Below, in pieces: positions 1 through 8,813 of a stretch of 64,000 nt of DNA. The notes below the pieces were generated by a model that was given only the letters and a program-made list of their open reading frames with translations, did not search any database and was not told the DNA's origin. How positions within the stretch are numbered: the first letter of the stretch is position 1; every line of letters starts with the position of its first letter. The translations under genes were made by a program, and so were the position numbers. The stretch is from positions 62,001 to 126,000 of the forward strand of contig JAAEPF010000002.1 of assembly GCA_024222295.1 (NCBI GenBank), written 5' to 3'. Source of the DNA: Actinomycetes bacterium. Its GTDB lineage: Bacteria; Actinomycetota; Acidimicrobiia; Acidimicrobiales; Microtrichaceae.

Positions 1-18
1 CAAGGGGACTCCGGCACC

Positions 19-771
19 ATGAGCGCCACCGCAGAGCGAGCCAGGCCGGCTCCCACCACCACCGGATCACGAGTCACCATGGTGCTCGGGATCATCTCGC
101 TGATCGGTCTCGGCGCAGTGGCGCTGTTCGGGCTGGTCATCAGTCCGCCCGACACGGAGCTGGGCGAGACCATCCGGATCCTCTACATGCACGTGCCGAC
201 GGTGTCGGTCGCCTACCTCGCGTTCGTGATCACAGCGGTGGCGTCGGTCGCCTACCTGTGGAAGCGCACAGAGTTCTGGGACCTGCTCGCTGCCTCGTCA
301 GCGGAGATCGGTGTGCTGTTCTTCGCACTCACGATCTTCAACGGAATGATGTGGGGAAAGGTCACCTGGGGGGTGTTCTGGCGCTGGGAGCCCCGACTCG
401 TCACGACGACCGTGCTGTTCATCACCTACATCGGGTACCTGGTCGTGCGCTCGATCCCTGCACAGCCCCGCACCCGCGGCACCGTCAGCGCCGTCATCGG
501 GATCATGGCGGTCATCAACATCCCGATCACCCACAAGGCGGTTGACTGGTGGCGCGGGCTGCACCAGTCGCGGTCGGTGCTCGGAACGGTGGATCCTGAG
601 ATGCAGGGCATGCAGTTGTTCACCACCTATCTGTCGCTGGCCGTGTTCATGGTCCTGTTCGCCTGGCTTCTCATGCACCGCTTCCGGTTGGCCTGGCTGT
701 CCGAACGAGCCGCGGATGTCGGCCTCGAGGGAGCGATCGCTCAGCGGCGAGCAGAAGGAGCCTCGAAATGA
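19..771 (+). CDS. ccmC: Cytochrome c maturation protein CcmC (heme handling)
   Basis: 250 aa, six predicted membrane segments. CcmC places heme on the chaperone CcmE at the outer face of the membrane. Visible family features are the first periplasmic His in YMHVP (about residue 58), the tryptophan-rich WWD segment (about 112-130), and a second periplasmic His in GLHQ (about 182). The WWD core reads WRWEPRL where the family normally has WVWDARL, so the usual Asp is Glu and the following Ala is Pro. The stop overlaps the ccmD start (ATGA). It is the first gene in view; ccmA and ccmB probably lie upstream of the window. Confidence 0.93.
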   Translation: MSATAERARPAPTTTGSRVTMVLGIISLIGLGAVALFGLVISPPDTELGETIRILYMHVPTVSVAYLAFVITAVASVAYLWKRTEFWDLLAASSAEIGVLFFALTIFNGMMWGKVTWGVFWRWEPRLVTTTVLFITYIGYLVVRSIPAQPRTRGTVSAVIGIMAVINIPITHKAVDWWRGLHQSRSVLGTVDPEMQGMQLFTTYLSLAVFMVLFAWLLMHRFRLAWLSERAADVGLEGAIAQRRAEGASK

Positions 772-902
772 GCACCGGTACGTACATCGCCATCGCCTGG
801 ACGGTGACCATGGTCGTCGTGGCGCTCTACTCACTGTGGATCATCAAGCGCGGCCGGGAACTCTCGGCCGAGGTCCCGGAGGACCAGCGCCGATGGATGT
901 GA
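768..902 (+). CDS. ccmD: Small membrane protein, CcmD-like
   Basis: 44 aa, starting MSTGTYIAIAWTVTM: one membrane helix (about residues 5-26) followed by a basic KRGRE stretch, the normal layout of CcmD. In System I, CcmD helps release heme-loaded CcmE from CcmABC. Its ATG overlaps the ccmC stop (ATGA), and its last codons overlap the ccmE start at 893. The call rests on size, topology and position, because CcmD sequences are poorly conserved. Confidence 0.8.
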   Translation: MSTGTYIAIAWTVTMVVVALYSLWIIKRGRELSAEVPEDQRRWM

Positions 903-1480
903 CCGACGATCCGGAGTCCCCCGACGCCGAACCGGTGAACGGCGAAGGGGCGCCATCCGCTCCCGGGTCGGCCGACTTCGACCTCGCGCCCCGTACGGGG
1001 CCGTCGAGTGCAGCGGCGCCGCGCTCCTCGAGGCGTTGGATTCCGCTCGTCGCAATCGTGCTGTTGTTGGCCGCGCTCGGCTTCGTGCTGTTCCAGGGCC
1101 TCAATGACGCAGCCACGTTCTTCTACAACGTCGATGAGGCCGTCGAGCAGCGCAGTGACCTCGAGGGCGAACGATTCCGGATGCAGGGCAATGTGGTCGA
1201 GGGGTCAGTCGAGCAGACCGACACGGGTGTCGACTTCGTGATCACCTTCGAAGGCGTGGAGATGCCGGTGACTCACACAGGCACCCCACCCGAACTCTTC
1301 GGGTCACAGATCCCGGTCGTGCTCGAGGGCAGCTTCGAGGGCGATGGCTTCGCCAGCGACGAGATCCTCATTCGCCACGACAACGAGTACGACGAGGAGA
1401 ACCCCGACCGCGTTGCCGACGCCGAGCGCGACGCGCAGGCGCTGGCCGGCGACCCAGCCGAGGGAGCCGGGCCGCGGTGA
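893..1480 (+). CDS. ccmE: Heme chaperone CcmE
   Basis: 195 aa. A cytoplasmic N-terminal tail of about 47 residues, long for the family and Pro/Ala-rich, precedes one membrane anchor (about 48-68) and the periplasmic OB-fold domain. The heme-binding motif is present as RHDNEY: His162 would bind heme covalently and Tyr166 is the partner residue, as in the E. coli HDENY motif. This is therefore the His type, not the Cys type. The ATG at 893 overlaps the end of ccmD and the stop overlaps the GTG of ccmF. Acidic C-terminal tail. Confidence 0.92.
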   Translation: MDVTDDPESPDAEPVNGEGAPSAPGSADFDLAPRTGPSSAAAPRSSRRWIPLVAIVLLLAALGFVLFQGLNDAATFFYNVDEAVEQRSDLEGERFRMQGNVVEGSVEQTDTGVDFVITFEGVEMPVTHTGTPPELFGSQIPVVLEGSFEGDGFASDEILIRHDNEYDEENPDRVADAERDAQALAGDPAEGAGPR

Positions 1481-3459
1481 ACAGGGCCCTGGGGCTTGCC
1501 GGGGTCGTCATTGCCCTGCTGGCGGCGCTGGCGGGGATCGTCGCGATCCTGTCGGGACTTCGTTCGCAGCGGCCAGGACACCTGCGCTCCGCACGCGGCT
1601 GGGCAGGGCTCGTGCTGCTCGGGGCGTTCGTGGCGTTCCTGGCCATGCAGCGCGCACTGATCACGCGCGACTTCACCGTGGAGTACGTGGCCAACAACGG
1701 CTCCAGCACGACCCCGCCGCTGTTCAACGTGGCCACGCTCTGGTCGGCGCTCGAGGGGTCGATCCTGCTGTGGGTGCTGATCCTCGCCGGCTACCTCTAT
1801 GCGGTTGCGCACCGCTTCCGCCGCCGGCTCACCGATCCGCTCGTCGCCTGGGCGCTGCTCACCATCTTCGTGGTGTCGGTTTTCTTCCTCGTGATGCTGC
1901 TGACCGCAGCCAACCCGTTCGGTCAGTTCGACCCGCCCGTCGGCTACGACGGCCCGGGACCGAATCCGCTGCTGCAGAACCACATCCTCGTGGCCTTTCA
2001 CCCGCCGATGCTCTATCTCGGTTACGTCGGGTTCGTGGTGCCGTTCGCGTTCGCAATCGGGTCCCTCGTGTCGGGCCGGCTGGGCGAGGGCTGGCTGGTG
2101 GAGACCCGCCGCTGGACCCTGTTCGCGTGGGCATTCCTGACCGCCGGAATCATCCTCGGGGGTTGGTGGAGCTATGAGGTCCTGGGGTGGGGCGGGTACT
2201 GGGCGTGGGACCCGGTGGAGAACGCCTCGCTGTTGCCCTGGCTCACCGGCACCGCCTACCTGCACTCCGTGATGGTCCAGGAGCGCCACGGAATGCTGCG
2301 GGTGTGGAACATCGCGTTGTTGTGCGCGACGTTCAGCCTCACGATCCTCGGCACGTTCCTCACCCGGTCGGGTGTGGTCGAGTCGGTCCACGCTTTCGCC
2401 TCGGGGGCGGTCGGCCCCATGTTGTTGGGCCTGTTCGGCGTGACGGTGGCGGTGTCGCTCGGGCTCATTGCCTGGCGATCCGAAGAGTTGCGCTCCGTGG
2501 GGCGGATCGAGTCGCCGGTGTCGCGTGAAGGGGCGTTCCTGGCCAACAACCTGGTCTTCGCCGCGATGGCCTTCGTCGTGTTGCTCGGCACTGTGTTCCC
2601 GCTGATCCTCGAAGCCGTCAACGACGAGCGGGTGTCGGTCGGCGTGCCGTACTTCAACCGCATGACGATGCCGCTCGGGTTCGCCCTGTTGACGCTCATG
2701 GCCGTGGCGCCGGCCATGCCCTGGAGGCGAGCGCCGGGAAGCGTGATGCGCGAGAGGCTGTTCTGGCCCGCATGGCTCGGTGTGTCCACGCTCGTGGTTG
2801 CAGTCCTCGTCGGAGCGCGCGGGTGGGCGCCGCTGCTCGCCTTTGCGTTGTCGGGCTTCGCCGCCGGTTCCGCGCTGCGCCAGCTCTTCCTGGCCGTGCG
2901 CCGCGGCGCATGGCGCGGCCTCGTTGGTCGCTCCAACGGCGGAATGGTCGTGCACCTGGGCACGATCATCGTCGCGTTCGCCTTCGCTGCCAGCTCCAGC
3001 TACGTGCGCCAGGCCGAGGTGCAGCTGGCCCCCGGTGAGGAGGTCACCGTGGCCGGCCACACGATCGAGTACCTGGACACGACCACCCGGGGCACTGACA
3101 GGGTCGTGACCGTGGCGGCCCGTGTGAGGGTCGACGGTGGCCGGGTGTACGAGCCACGGCTCAACCGCTACCGCAGCAGCGGCATGGTCATCGGAACTCC
3201 CTCGGTCAGGGTTGGTCCCACCGAGGACGTGTACCTCGCGCTCACGTCGTCGCCGGAGGCCCGAGGCTCCGGCGCTGATTTGGGCAGTGACGAGATCGGA
3301 CTGCGGGTGATCATCCAGCCGATGGTGGTCTGGGTGTGGGTCGGCGGGATGGTGATGGTCGGCGGCACCGTCCTTGCGCTGGTCCCTGCGCGCACCCGTG
3401 CGAGACCTGATGCCGTGTCCGACGAATCCGGCAACGAGGCAACTGAGGTGGCGACGTGA
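1477..3459 (+). CDS. ccmF: Heme lyase subunit CcmF
   Basis: 660 aa, polytopic membrane protein. CcmF takes heme from CcmE and, with CcmH, attaches it to apocytochrome c outside the cytoplasm. The WWD signature WGGYWAWDPVENA lies at about residues 238-250. Likely heme-ligand histidines are in AFHPPMLY (about 175) and AYLHS (about 263). The C-terminal part is a large extracytoplasmic domain followed by a last membrane helix (about 618-640). Length is normal for the family. It starts at GTG within GTGA overlapping ccmE and ends in GTGA overlapping ccmG. Confidence 0.95.
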   Translation: MNRALGLAGVVIALLAALAGIVAILSGLRSQRPGHLRSARGWAGLVLLGAFVAFLAMQRALITRDFTVEYVANNGSSTTPPLFNVATLWSALEGSILLWVLILAGYLYAVAHRFRRRLTDPLVAWALLTIFVVSVFFLVMLLTAANPFGQFDPPVGYDGPGPNPLLQNHILVAFHPPMLYLGYVGFVVPFAFAIGSLVSGRLGEGWLVETRRWTLFAWAFLTAGIILGGWWSYEVLGWGGYWAWDPVENASLLPWLTGTAYLHSVMVQERHGMLRVWNIALLCATFSLTILGTFLTRSGVVESVHAFASGAVGPMLLGLFGVTVAVSLGLIAWRSEELRSVGRIESPVSREGAFLANNLVFAAMAFVVLLGTVFPLILEAVNDERVSVGVPYFNRMTMPLGFALLTLMAVAPAMPWRRAPGSVMRERLFWPAWLGVSTLVVAVLVGARGWAPLLAFALSGFAAGSALRQLFLAVRRGAWRGLVGRSNGGMVVHLGTIIVAFAFAASSSYVRQAEVQLAPGEEVTVAGHTIEYLDTTTRGTDRVVTVAARVRVDGGRVYEPRLNRYRSSGMVIGTPSVRVGPTEDVYLALTSSPEARGSGADLGSDEIGLRVIIQPMVVWVWVGGMVMVGGTVLALVPARTRARPDAVSDESGNEATEVAT

Positions 3460-4061
3460 GCGGTGGACAGGGCGGCATGGGAACGGATCGAGGCGTACGG
3501 GAGCAGGCGGCCCCGCCGCGCAGCCCGGTGCCTGCGATCGTGGCTGTCGTCGCGGTGGTGATGGCGGCGCTGGTAGGCCTGTTTCTGTGGGGCATGAGTT
3601 CTGACTCCGACAGCGGTCCCGACAGCGCCGCGCAGTTCGAGGACGACTCAGCGCCGTCGCTGGCGGGCACCACGGCCTCCGGCGAACCGTTCGACCTGGC
3701 CGACGAGTCGGGCAAGTGGGTGCTGGTCAACTTCTTCGCGACGTGGTGCCCGCCGTGTGTGGCCGAGCATCCGGAGCTGGTCGAGTTCGCCGCCCGCAAC
3801 GGCGATACCGCAACCGTCGTGTCGGTGGCCTTCGACGAGCCCCCTGAGGTGATCGAGGCGTTCTTCGAAGCCAACGGCGGTGACTGGCCCGTGCTCGCCG
3901 ACGCTGAAGGCATCCCGCTCGATTGGGGCGTCATCAAGTTGCCCGAGTCGTACCTCGTGTCCCCCGATGGCGTGGTGGTTCAGAAGCTGGAAGGCGGCAT
4001 CACCGCCGCCGAAATCGAGGAACTGATCGCTGAGCGCAGCGCGGGCGGAGACCCCGGGTGA
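3456..4061 (+). CDS. ccmG: Membrane-anchored thioredoxin, CcmG/DsbE/ResA type
   Basis: 201 aa. A short cytoplasmic segment, one N-terminal membrane anchor (about 26-47) and a thioredoxin domain with active site WCPPC (Cys98 and Cys101). It is expected to keep the CxxCH cysteines of apocytochrome c, or those of CcmH, reduced before heme attachment. The cis-Pro region near LPESYLVSP fits the TlpA/ResA/CcmG family. Both ends overlap neighbours by 4 bp, so it is almost certainly translated within the ccm operon. Confidence 0.92.
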   Translation: MSGGQGGMGTDRGVREQAAPPRSPVPAIVAVVAVVMAALVGLFLWGMSSDSDSGPDSAAQFEDDSAPSLAGTTASGEPFDLADESGKWVLVNFFATWCPPCVAEHPELVEFAARNGDTATVVSVAFDEPPEVIEAFFEANGGDWPVLADAEGIPLDWGVIKLPESYLVSPDGVVVQKLEGGITAAEIEELIAERSAGGDPG

Positions 4062-5497
4062 ACCTTCCGGCGGCCGCGCGCCGACACTGGGCCTGGTGGA
4101 CCGTGATGGCGGTCGTGGTCGCGGGCTTGCTGGTGTTGGCCGGCTCCCGCACGCCACAGGACGGCACGAGCGATGATCGGCTCTACGGCATCGCCGGGCA
4201 GCTCAAGTGCCTGCAGTGCGTCGGTGAGTCCGTGGCCGCTTCCCAGGCGCCGCTGGCCGAACAGTTCCGCACCGAGATCCGCCAGCAGATGTCAGCGGGC
4301 TCGACCGACGACGAGATCCTTGCATTCTTCGTCGACCGCTACGGCGACGAAGTGCTGCTGGAGCCACCGGCGAGCGGCTTCGGTGCACTTGTGTGGCTGT
4401 TGCCTGTGCTGCTCGTGCTGGCCGCCGTCGCCGGTCTGGTCATGGCGTTCGGCCGCTGGCGTGCCAACCAGGAGAATGAAGGCGCGGGTGTGGTGGGTGC
4501 CGCCGAGTCGAGCCCGGTGGATGTGTCACAGGCGTCAGACACCGGCGACGAGGTCGGCGCCCGGGAACCGGAGCCGGCGGACCCGGCGCCATGGCGCGGC
4601 GCCGCCATCGCGGGTGGCATAGCGGTGTTCCTGCTTCTCGCCGGCTGGCTGGTCGTGTGGGGGAGCGACGACCGCGGTGAGGGCGAACTGACCGGCGGCG
4701 TGCCGACCGGACGCGAAGGCGCGGCAGCCTGCCAGCCGCTGGCAATGAGTGATCCCGAAGCCGCCATCGAGTGCTACGACAGGGTCCTGGAATCGTCGCC
4801 GACCGACGTGGAAGCACTCACCTACCGGGGTTGGGCCCACATCCGCTCCGGCGAGCAGGCCGCCGGCGTGACCGACCTCGAAGCGGCGGTCGCTGCTGAT
4901 CCGGCCTACGGCGATGCCCACGTGTTCCTCGCTGTGGTTGCAGCCGACGCGGGTGACTTCCCTGGAGCGGCGCTCGAGCTGGAGCGCTTCTGGGCAACCG
5001 AGCCGTCCGAGGTGGCGGTGTCGGTGGTGCAGGCCGAGGGGCTGGAGGCCAGGGTGTTCGTTGGCAACATGTCTCCGGCTGCCCGGGAATGCTGGCTGGC
5101 CGCGGATTCGGACGACTCGGGTTCCGGGCTCGACCAGGCCTACCTCGACGCGCTCGGTACGTGCCTCGATGCCGTGCTTGTTGCCGATCCGACTGACAGC
5201 GACGCGAGGCTGTGGCGGGCCCGTTCGTATCTGGGTCCGGAGTCGGCGGACGGGGCCACGGCCCGGATCCTGTTGCTCGGGCTGCTGGCCGACGAGCCGG
5301 ACAATGCGGATGCGTTGGCGCTGTTGGTCCAGCTCGACATCCTCTCCGGGGACCTTGATGCCGCCGAGGCAGGTCTCGAGACCCTCGCAGGACTGCCGAG
5401 GGGACCCGCTGCGTTCCTGCTCGGTGACGAGGCGGCGTTGCGTGCAGCGCTCGAGCGTGCCCGGCTGGCATCGGTACCCAATCCCGAAGGTGGCTGA
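4058..5497 (+). CDS. ccmH: CcmH fused to a CcmI-like TPR domain
   Basis: 479 aa. Residues 12-30 form a membrane helix, followed by a CcmH domain with LKCLQC (Cys51, Cys54; the family has LRCxxC) and the conserved YGDEVLLEPP segment. Further helices lie at about 109-131 and 181-200. The remainder (about 222-470) is a set of helical TPR-like repeats, as in CcmI, which holds apocytochrome c for ligation. A joined CcmH-CcmI chain is known in some lineages. GTG start overlaps ccmG. It is the last gene of the operon and is followed by a strong hairpin. Confidence 0.88.
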   Translation: MNLPAAARRHWAWWTVMAVVVAGLLVLAGSRTPQDGTSDDRLYGIAGQLKCLQCVGESVAASQAPLAEQFRTEIRQQMSAGSTDDEILAFFVDRYGDEVLLEPPASGFGALVWLLPVLLVLAAVAGLVMAFGRWRANQENEGAGVVGAAESSPVDVSQASDTGDEVGAREPEPADPAPWRGAAIAGGIAVFLLLAGWLVVWGSDDRGEGELTGGVPTGREGAAACQPLAMSDPEAAIECYDRVLESSPTDVEALTYRGWAHIRSGEQAAGVTDLEAAVAADPAYGDAHVFLAVVAADAGDFPGAALELERFWATEPSEVAVSVVQAEGLEARVFVGNMSPAARECWLAADSDDSGSGLDQAYLDALGTCLDAVLVADPTDSDARLWRARSYLGPESADGATARILLLGLLADEPDNADALALLVQLDILSGDLDAAEAGLETLAGLPRGPAAFLLGDEAALRAALERARLASVPNPEGG

Positions 5498-5535
5498 GGG
5501 GACGTCGGCGGACGCGCTGCTCCCACTGGACGCGA

Positions 5536-5565
5536 AAGGGGGCTGGGCGTGAGCCCAGCCCCCTT
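5536..5565. terminator. Bidirectional hairpin terminator
   Basis: A perfect 13-bp stem (5536-5548 with 5553-5565) closed by a GTGA loop lies between ccmH (plus) and the lipoprotein gene (minus). The outer A/T pairs give a short T run on either strand, so it could stop transcription from both sides. Confidence 0.8.
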
Positions 5566-5592
5566 CACGTCCGGTCAGTGTGAGTGGCCGAC

Positions 5593-6444
5593 TCAGGCGG
5601 TCACCCTCGAGGTGTAGATGTGCTCGTAGCCAGGGCCCGTGAAGGTGAACGCCGCCGTGGAAGGCAGGAGCTTGCCGACCCGGATCGCTATGTTGCCGGG
5701 TATGTCCTCGATCTCGATGATGCCGTTGTCGAGGCCGGCAAGGGTGAGGCCGAGGTCGAGGGCGTTGGTGAACGCTCCAGCAGTCGGCAGGTGGATCTGG
5801 ATGGCGGTGCCGAGCATGTCGTCGGGGTCGCCGAGTCCCTCGACCGCAATTGCGATCGCGCCGGGCACGAAGGCGATGAAGTCGTCGATGAGGCCGACTA
5901 TCAGGTTGATCAGGTCTTCCTCGGTGGGGGGCACGTCAGCGCCGGCGACCAACAGGTTGAGCGAATCGCGCAACAGGCCGGGCAGGGTGGCGTTGATGGT
6001 CTCGGTCCAGGCGCACGTGCCGATGAGCACGTCGCGCTCCATGACGAGCGTCATCGTCCCGAAGATCTCGAGCGCCGCGGTCTCGAAGAGCAGGTCACCT
6101 ATGTCAACGTTCTGCGCCTCGGGGAACGCGATGTCGGCGCCACCGGGCGGGATGGGCACCACGGTGCCCGGCGTACCCACGTCGGTGGCCGGCATGCCGG
6201 CTCCGGAGGTGCACTGGGACGCGACCCATGAGTCGGACGAGCCGACCACGCCGAGCTTGGAGCGGAACCCGAGCTGGATCACGTAGGGCTCGTCGCCTGC
6301 GTCCCAGTCCTCCTGGTCGACGACCTCGACCGAGACGGGCGAGACCTTCCAGGTCCGTTCGGCGGGTGCAGGCAGCGTGCAGGACGCCGCCAGTACGGCG
6401 ATCGTTGCCACCATGATTGCGGCGACGGTTAGCTTGCGGTCCAT
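5593..6444 (-). CDS. Predicted secreted lipoprotein, unknown function
   Basis: 283 aa. The N-terminus (MDRKLTVAAIM...) is a lipoprotein signal with lipobox LAASC, Cys22 being the lipid-modified residue. The start is supported by a GGAGGGG ribosome-binding site about 6 nt upstream. The mature part is acidic, with beta-rich stretches, two cysteines besides the lipobox (SQCTSG and IGTCAW, a possible disulfide) and a central helix-prone segment rich in Leu, Ile and Val. I do not recognise the family. It converges on the ccm operon across the shared terminator. Confidence 0.7.
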   Translation of the reverse strand: MDRKLTVAAIMVATIAVLAASCTLPAPAERTWKVSPVSVEVVDQEDWDAGDEPYVIQLGFRSKLGVVGSSDSWVASQCTSGAGMPATDVGTPGTVVPIPPGGADIAFPEAQNVDIGDLLFETAALEIFGTMTLVMERDVLIGTCAWTETINATLPGLLRDSLNLLVAGADVPPTEEDLINLIVGLIDDFIAFVPGAIAIAVEGLGDPDDMLGTAIQIHLPTAGAFTNALDLGLTLAGLDNGIIEIEDIPGNIAIRVGKLLPSTAAFTFTGPGYEHIYTSRVTA

Positions 6445-6546
6445 TGACCCCTCCAAGAGCGCGGTTGTGGTCCTGCGGAACTCTAGTGCCTCGTGGTCAG
6501 GTGTGCCCGGTGACACACGGCCTCGGCTTGGGGCAGACTGCAGCGG

Positions 6547-7872
6547 ATGGTTCGAATCGGTGGCGGACAGGGCTTCTACGGCGACGGCTACGCGGGTGTG
6601 GGGCCGCTTCTGGCCGAGGGCGTCGACTATCTGGTGTGCGAGGCACTGGCAGAACTGACGCTCGCCATTCTCGCCAAGGATCGTGGACGTGACGAAGGCG
6701 CGGGGTTCACACGTGACTTGCCCATCTACGCCTCCATGGTCGCTCCGCAGGTCGCCGCGGGCGACACCAGGTTCATCACCAACGCCGGAGGGATCAACCC
6801 GATCGCAGCCGGGCGGGCCGTGGTCGAGGCGCTCGGGTCCCAGGGTCACCACGGGATCAAGGTCGCCACTGTCGTCGGTGACGACCTCCGCCCCCACAGC
6901 GCGGTTCTCGGCATCACCGATGAAGCGGTGTTCGCCTCGGCCTACCTTGGCGCGGCACCCATCGTGGAGGCCCTTCAAGCCGGCGCCGACATGGTGATCA
7001 CCGGCCGGGTGGCGGACGCCTCGCTGTTCCTGGCACCACTCATCCACGAGTTCGGGTGGGACGCCCGCGACTGGGACCGACTCGCTGCGGGCGTGACCGT
7101 CGGTCACCTGCTCGAGTGTTCCGCGCAGGTGACCGGAGGGAACTACTCGGGCGACTGGTGGGCCCACGGCGACTTCAGCGAGCCGGGGTTCCCGATCGCC
7201 GAGTGCGAGCCCGACGGAACGGCGGTGATCACCAAGCCGGCGGGCACCGGCGGAGTCGTGAGCTTCGACACGGTCCGCGAGCAGCTCATGTACGAGGTGC
7301 ACGATCCGGCTGCCTACCTCAATCCGGACGTCACCGCGGACTTCACGTCGGTGCGCCTCGACGACCTAGGAGACGACCGGGTGGGGATTGCCGACGTGCG
7401 CGGCACTCCGCGGCCCGACACCTACAAGGGGCTCGTGTGCACCCGCGCCGGCTTCTCCGGCGAGGCCAGGTTGCCGTACCCGTGGCCCGACGCCGAGGCC
7501 AAGGCACGGGCAGCTGCACGCTTCCTGGCCAAGCGCGCGGACGACCTGGGCCTCGACGTGCTCGAGTGGCACGAGGAGTACTTCGGTCTCAATGCTTTCG
7601 GCGGGCCCACGGTCGACCTCGCTGCACTCGGTGAGGCAGACCTCGAGCCTCCTGAAGTCATGGGCCGCCTCGTGTGGAGGTGCGAGGACCGAGCCGATGC
7701 GGGCCGCCTCATGGCTGAGTACCGCGCCATGGGCCTCGGCGGCCCGCCGATGGTCTCGCCATTCGGTCGCGCCCGTGAGTCGGGCCCGACCCAGCTGCTG
7801 GCGCTGGAGGCGATTGCGGTCGATCGCGAGCTGGTCGACGGCTCCGTGGCGCTGTCGATCGAGACCTCCTGA
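6547..7872 (+). CDS. AtuA family (DUF1446) protein, N-terminal domain
   Basis: 441 aa. It starts with the family-typical MVRIGGGQGFYGDGY and has the conserved blocks YLVCEALAE, TNAGGINP and ITGRVADAS. AtuA proteins were named from acyclic terpene utilisation in Pseudomonas, but the molecular activity of most members is not established. In many genomes the C-terminal AtuA domain is a separate gene just downstream; here it is at 8393, beyond an antisense phosphatase gene. A weak -10 (CAGACT, 6534-6539) sits 7 nt before the ATG. Confidence 0.8.
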   Translation: MVRIGGGQGFYGDGYAGVGPLLAEGVDYLVCEALAELTLAILAKDRGRDEGAGFTRDLPIYASMVAPQVAAGDTRFITNAGGINPIAAGRAVVEALGSQGHHGIKVATVVGDDLRPHSAVLGITDEAVFASAYLGAAPIVEALQAGADMVITGRVADASLFLAPLIHEFGWDARDWDRLAAGVTVGHLLECSAQVTGGNYSGDWWAHGDFSEPGFPIAECEPDGTAVITKPAGTGGVVSFDTVREQLMYEVHDPAAYLNPDVTADFTSVRLDDLGDDRVGIADVRGTPRPDTYKGLVCTRAGFSGEARLPYPWPDAEAKARAAARFLAKRADDLGLDVLEWHEEYFGLNAFGGPTVDLAALGEADLEPPEVMGRLVWRCEDRADAGRLMAEYRAMGLGGPPMVSPFGRARESGPTQLLALEAIAVDRELVDGSVALSIETS

Positions 7873-7881
7873 CCGGGCGAC

Positions 7882-8343
7882 TCAGCGGAGCTTGTCCCAG
7901 GAGCCCTTGGCGTACCGGGTGCCGTCCCAGCCCTCGAGGGCCCACACGGAACCCTTGGCGAAGCCGGCCTTGCCGGCGATTCGCATGCCCCGCAACTCGT
8001 TGGCCCGCACCAGCTCGGGGATCACGTCGCCGTGGGTGCAGAGCACCACCTTGCTCTCGGCCAGTTCCTCGATCAGCGGCCACGTGCCCAACAGGTCGGT
8101 CCCCTCGCGCAGGCGGCGCTCAACGACGACCTCGAGTCCGAGCACCTCCGCCAGAGGTTCCACGGTCTCGACACAACGGGGCAGCGGACTCGAGAGTATG
8201 CGACTGATGGGTTCCACCCCCAGGTGGTCCGCCACGGCGACAGCCTGGCGGAGCCCCTTGTCGTCGAGGTGGCGTTCCGTGTCGTTGGGGTCTGCGTTGT
8301 TGCGTCGCCCCGCCGATCCGTGGCGCACCAGGTACAGCGTCAT
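7882..8343 (-). CDS. SixA-like histidine phosphatase
   Basis: 153 aa, a compact member of the histidine phosphatase superfamily. RHG (residues 7-9) carries the catalytic His, the second conserved Arg lies in SSPLPRC, and the second His is in CTHGD. The length matches the SixA group, which dephosphorylates phosphohistidine proteins, although small members act on other substrates too. It lies on the minus strand between the two AtuA-type genes, 9 bp from the first and 49 bp from the second. Confidence 0.82.
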   Translation of the reverse strand: MTLYLVRHGSAGRRNNADPNDTERHLDDKGLRQAVAVADHLGVEPISRILSSPLPRCVETVEPLAEVLGLEVVVERRLREGTDLLGTWPLIEELAESKVVLCTHGDVIPELVRANELRGMRIAGKAGFAKGSVWALEGWDGTRYAKGSWDKLR

Positions 8344-8380
8344 GGTTCGAGCAACGCTAGCGGGGTGCCCGGGGCGCAGC

Positions 8381-8386
8381 TAGCTT
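8381..8386 (+). promoter_or_regulatory. -10 box of a leaderless promoter
   Basis: TAGCTT followed by 6 nt and then the ATG at 8393. This spacing puts transcription initiation at or next to the start codon. Confidence 0.5.
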
Positions 8387-8392
8387 GCGTAC

Positions 8393-8776
8393 ATGGTCCG
8401 GGTCTGCCTGCGAGACATCTGTGGAGTTCGTTCCGGCGACAAGGGTGATCGGTCCGATCTCACGCTCTTCATGGACGACGACGCTGCCTACGACGCCGTC
8501 TGTGCAGCCGTGACCCCAGAGGCTGTGGCCGCCCACTTCGGTGACCTGGTCGCGGGCGATGTCGAACGCTACGAGGTGCCCAACATCTGGGCGCTCAAGT
8601 TCGTGCTCAACGATGCCCTGGGCGGTGGCGGGCCGAGGTCTCTGCGCTCGGACAACCTCGGCAAGACGCTCGGGGGGGCGCTGTTGCGCCTCGAGGTCGA
8701 CCTGCCAGAGGACGTCGTGGCCAACTCCGCGCGGCGTGGCCGCACAGCGCCGGTGGATCGCACGCCCATCAGCTGA
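8393..8776 (+). CDS. AtuA-related protein (C-terminal AtuA domain)
   Basis: 127 aa. The conserved pattern RSGDKGDRSD near the N-terminus and the central VPNIWALKFVLNDALGGGG block identify the small domain that in Pseudomonas AtuA forms the C-terminus of one chain. Here it is a free-standing gene on the same strand as the large subunit but with its own apparent leaderless promoter. It most likely forms a complex with the 6547-7872 product; this is inference from the fused homologues. Confidence 0.78.
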   Translation: MVRVCLRDICGVRSGDKGDRSDLTLFMDDDAAYDAVCAAVTPEAVAAHFGDLVAGDVERYEVPNIWALKFVLNDALGGGGPRSLRSDNLGKTLGGALLRLEVDLPEDVVANSARRGRTAPVDRTPIS

Positions 8777-8813
8777 CACAGCCGGTGCGGTCGGTTGCCG
8801 TTGGCGATCCGAG

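Noticed and set aside
1273-3060. 595-codon minus-strand open frame opposite ccmE/ccmF
   Set aside because: Antisense to conserved CcmF; composition is dominated by His, Arg, Glu and Gln, typical of a shadow frame.
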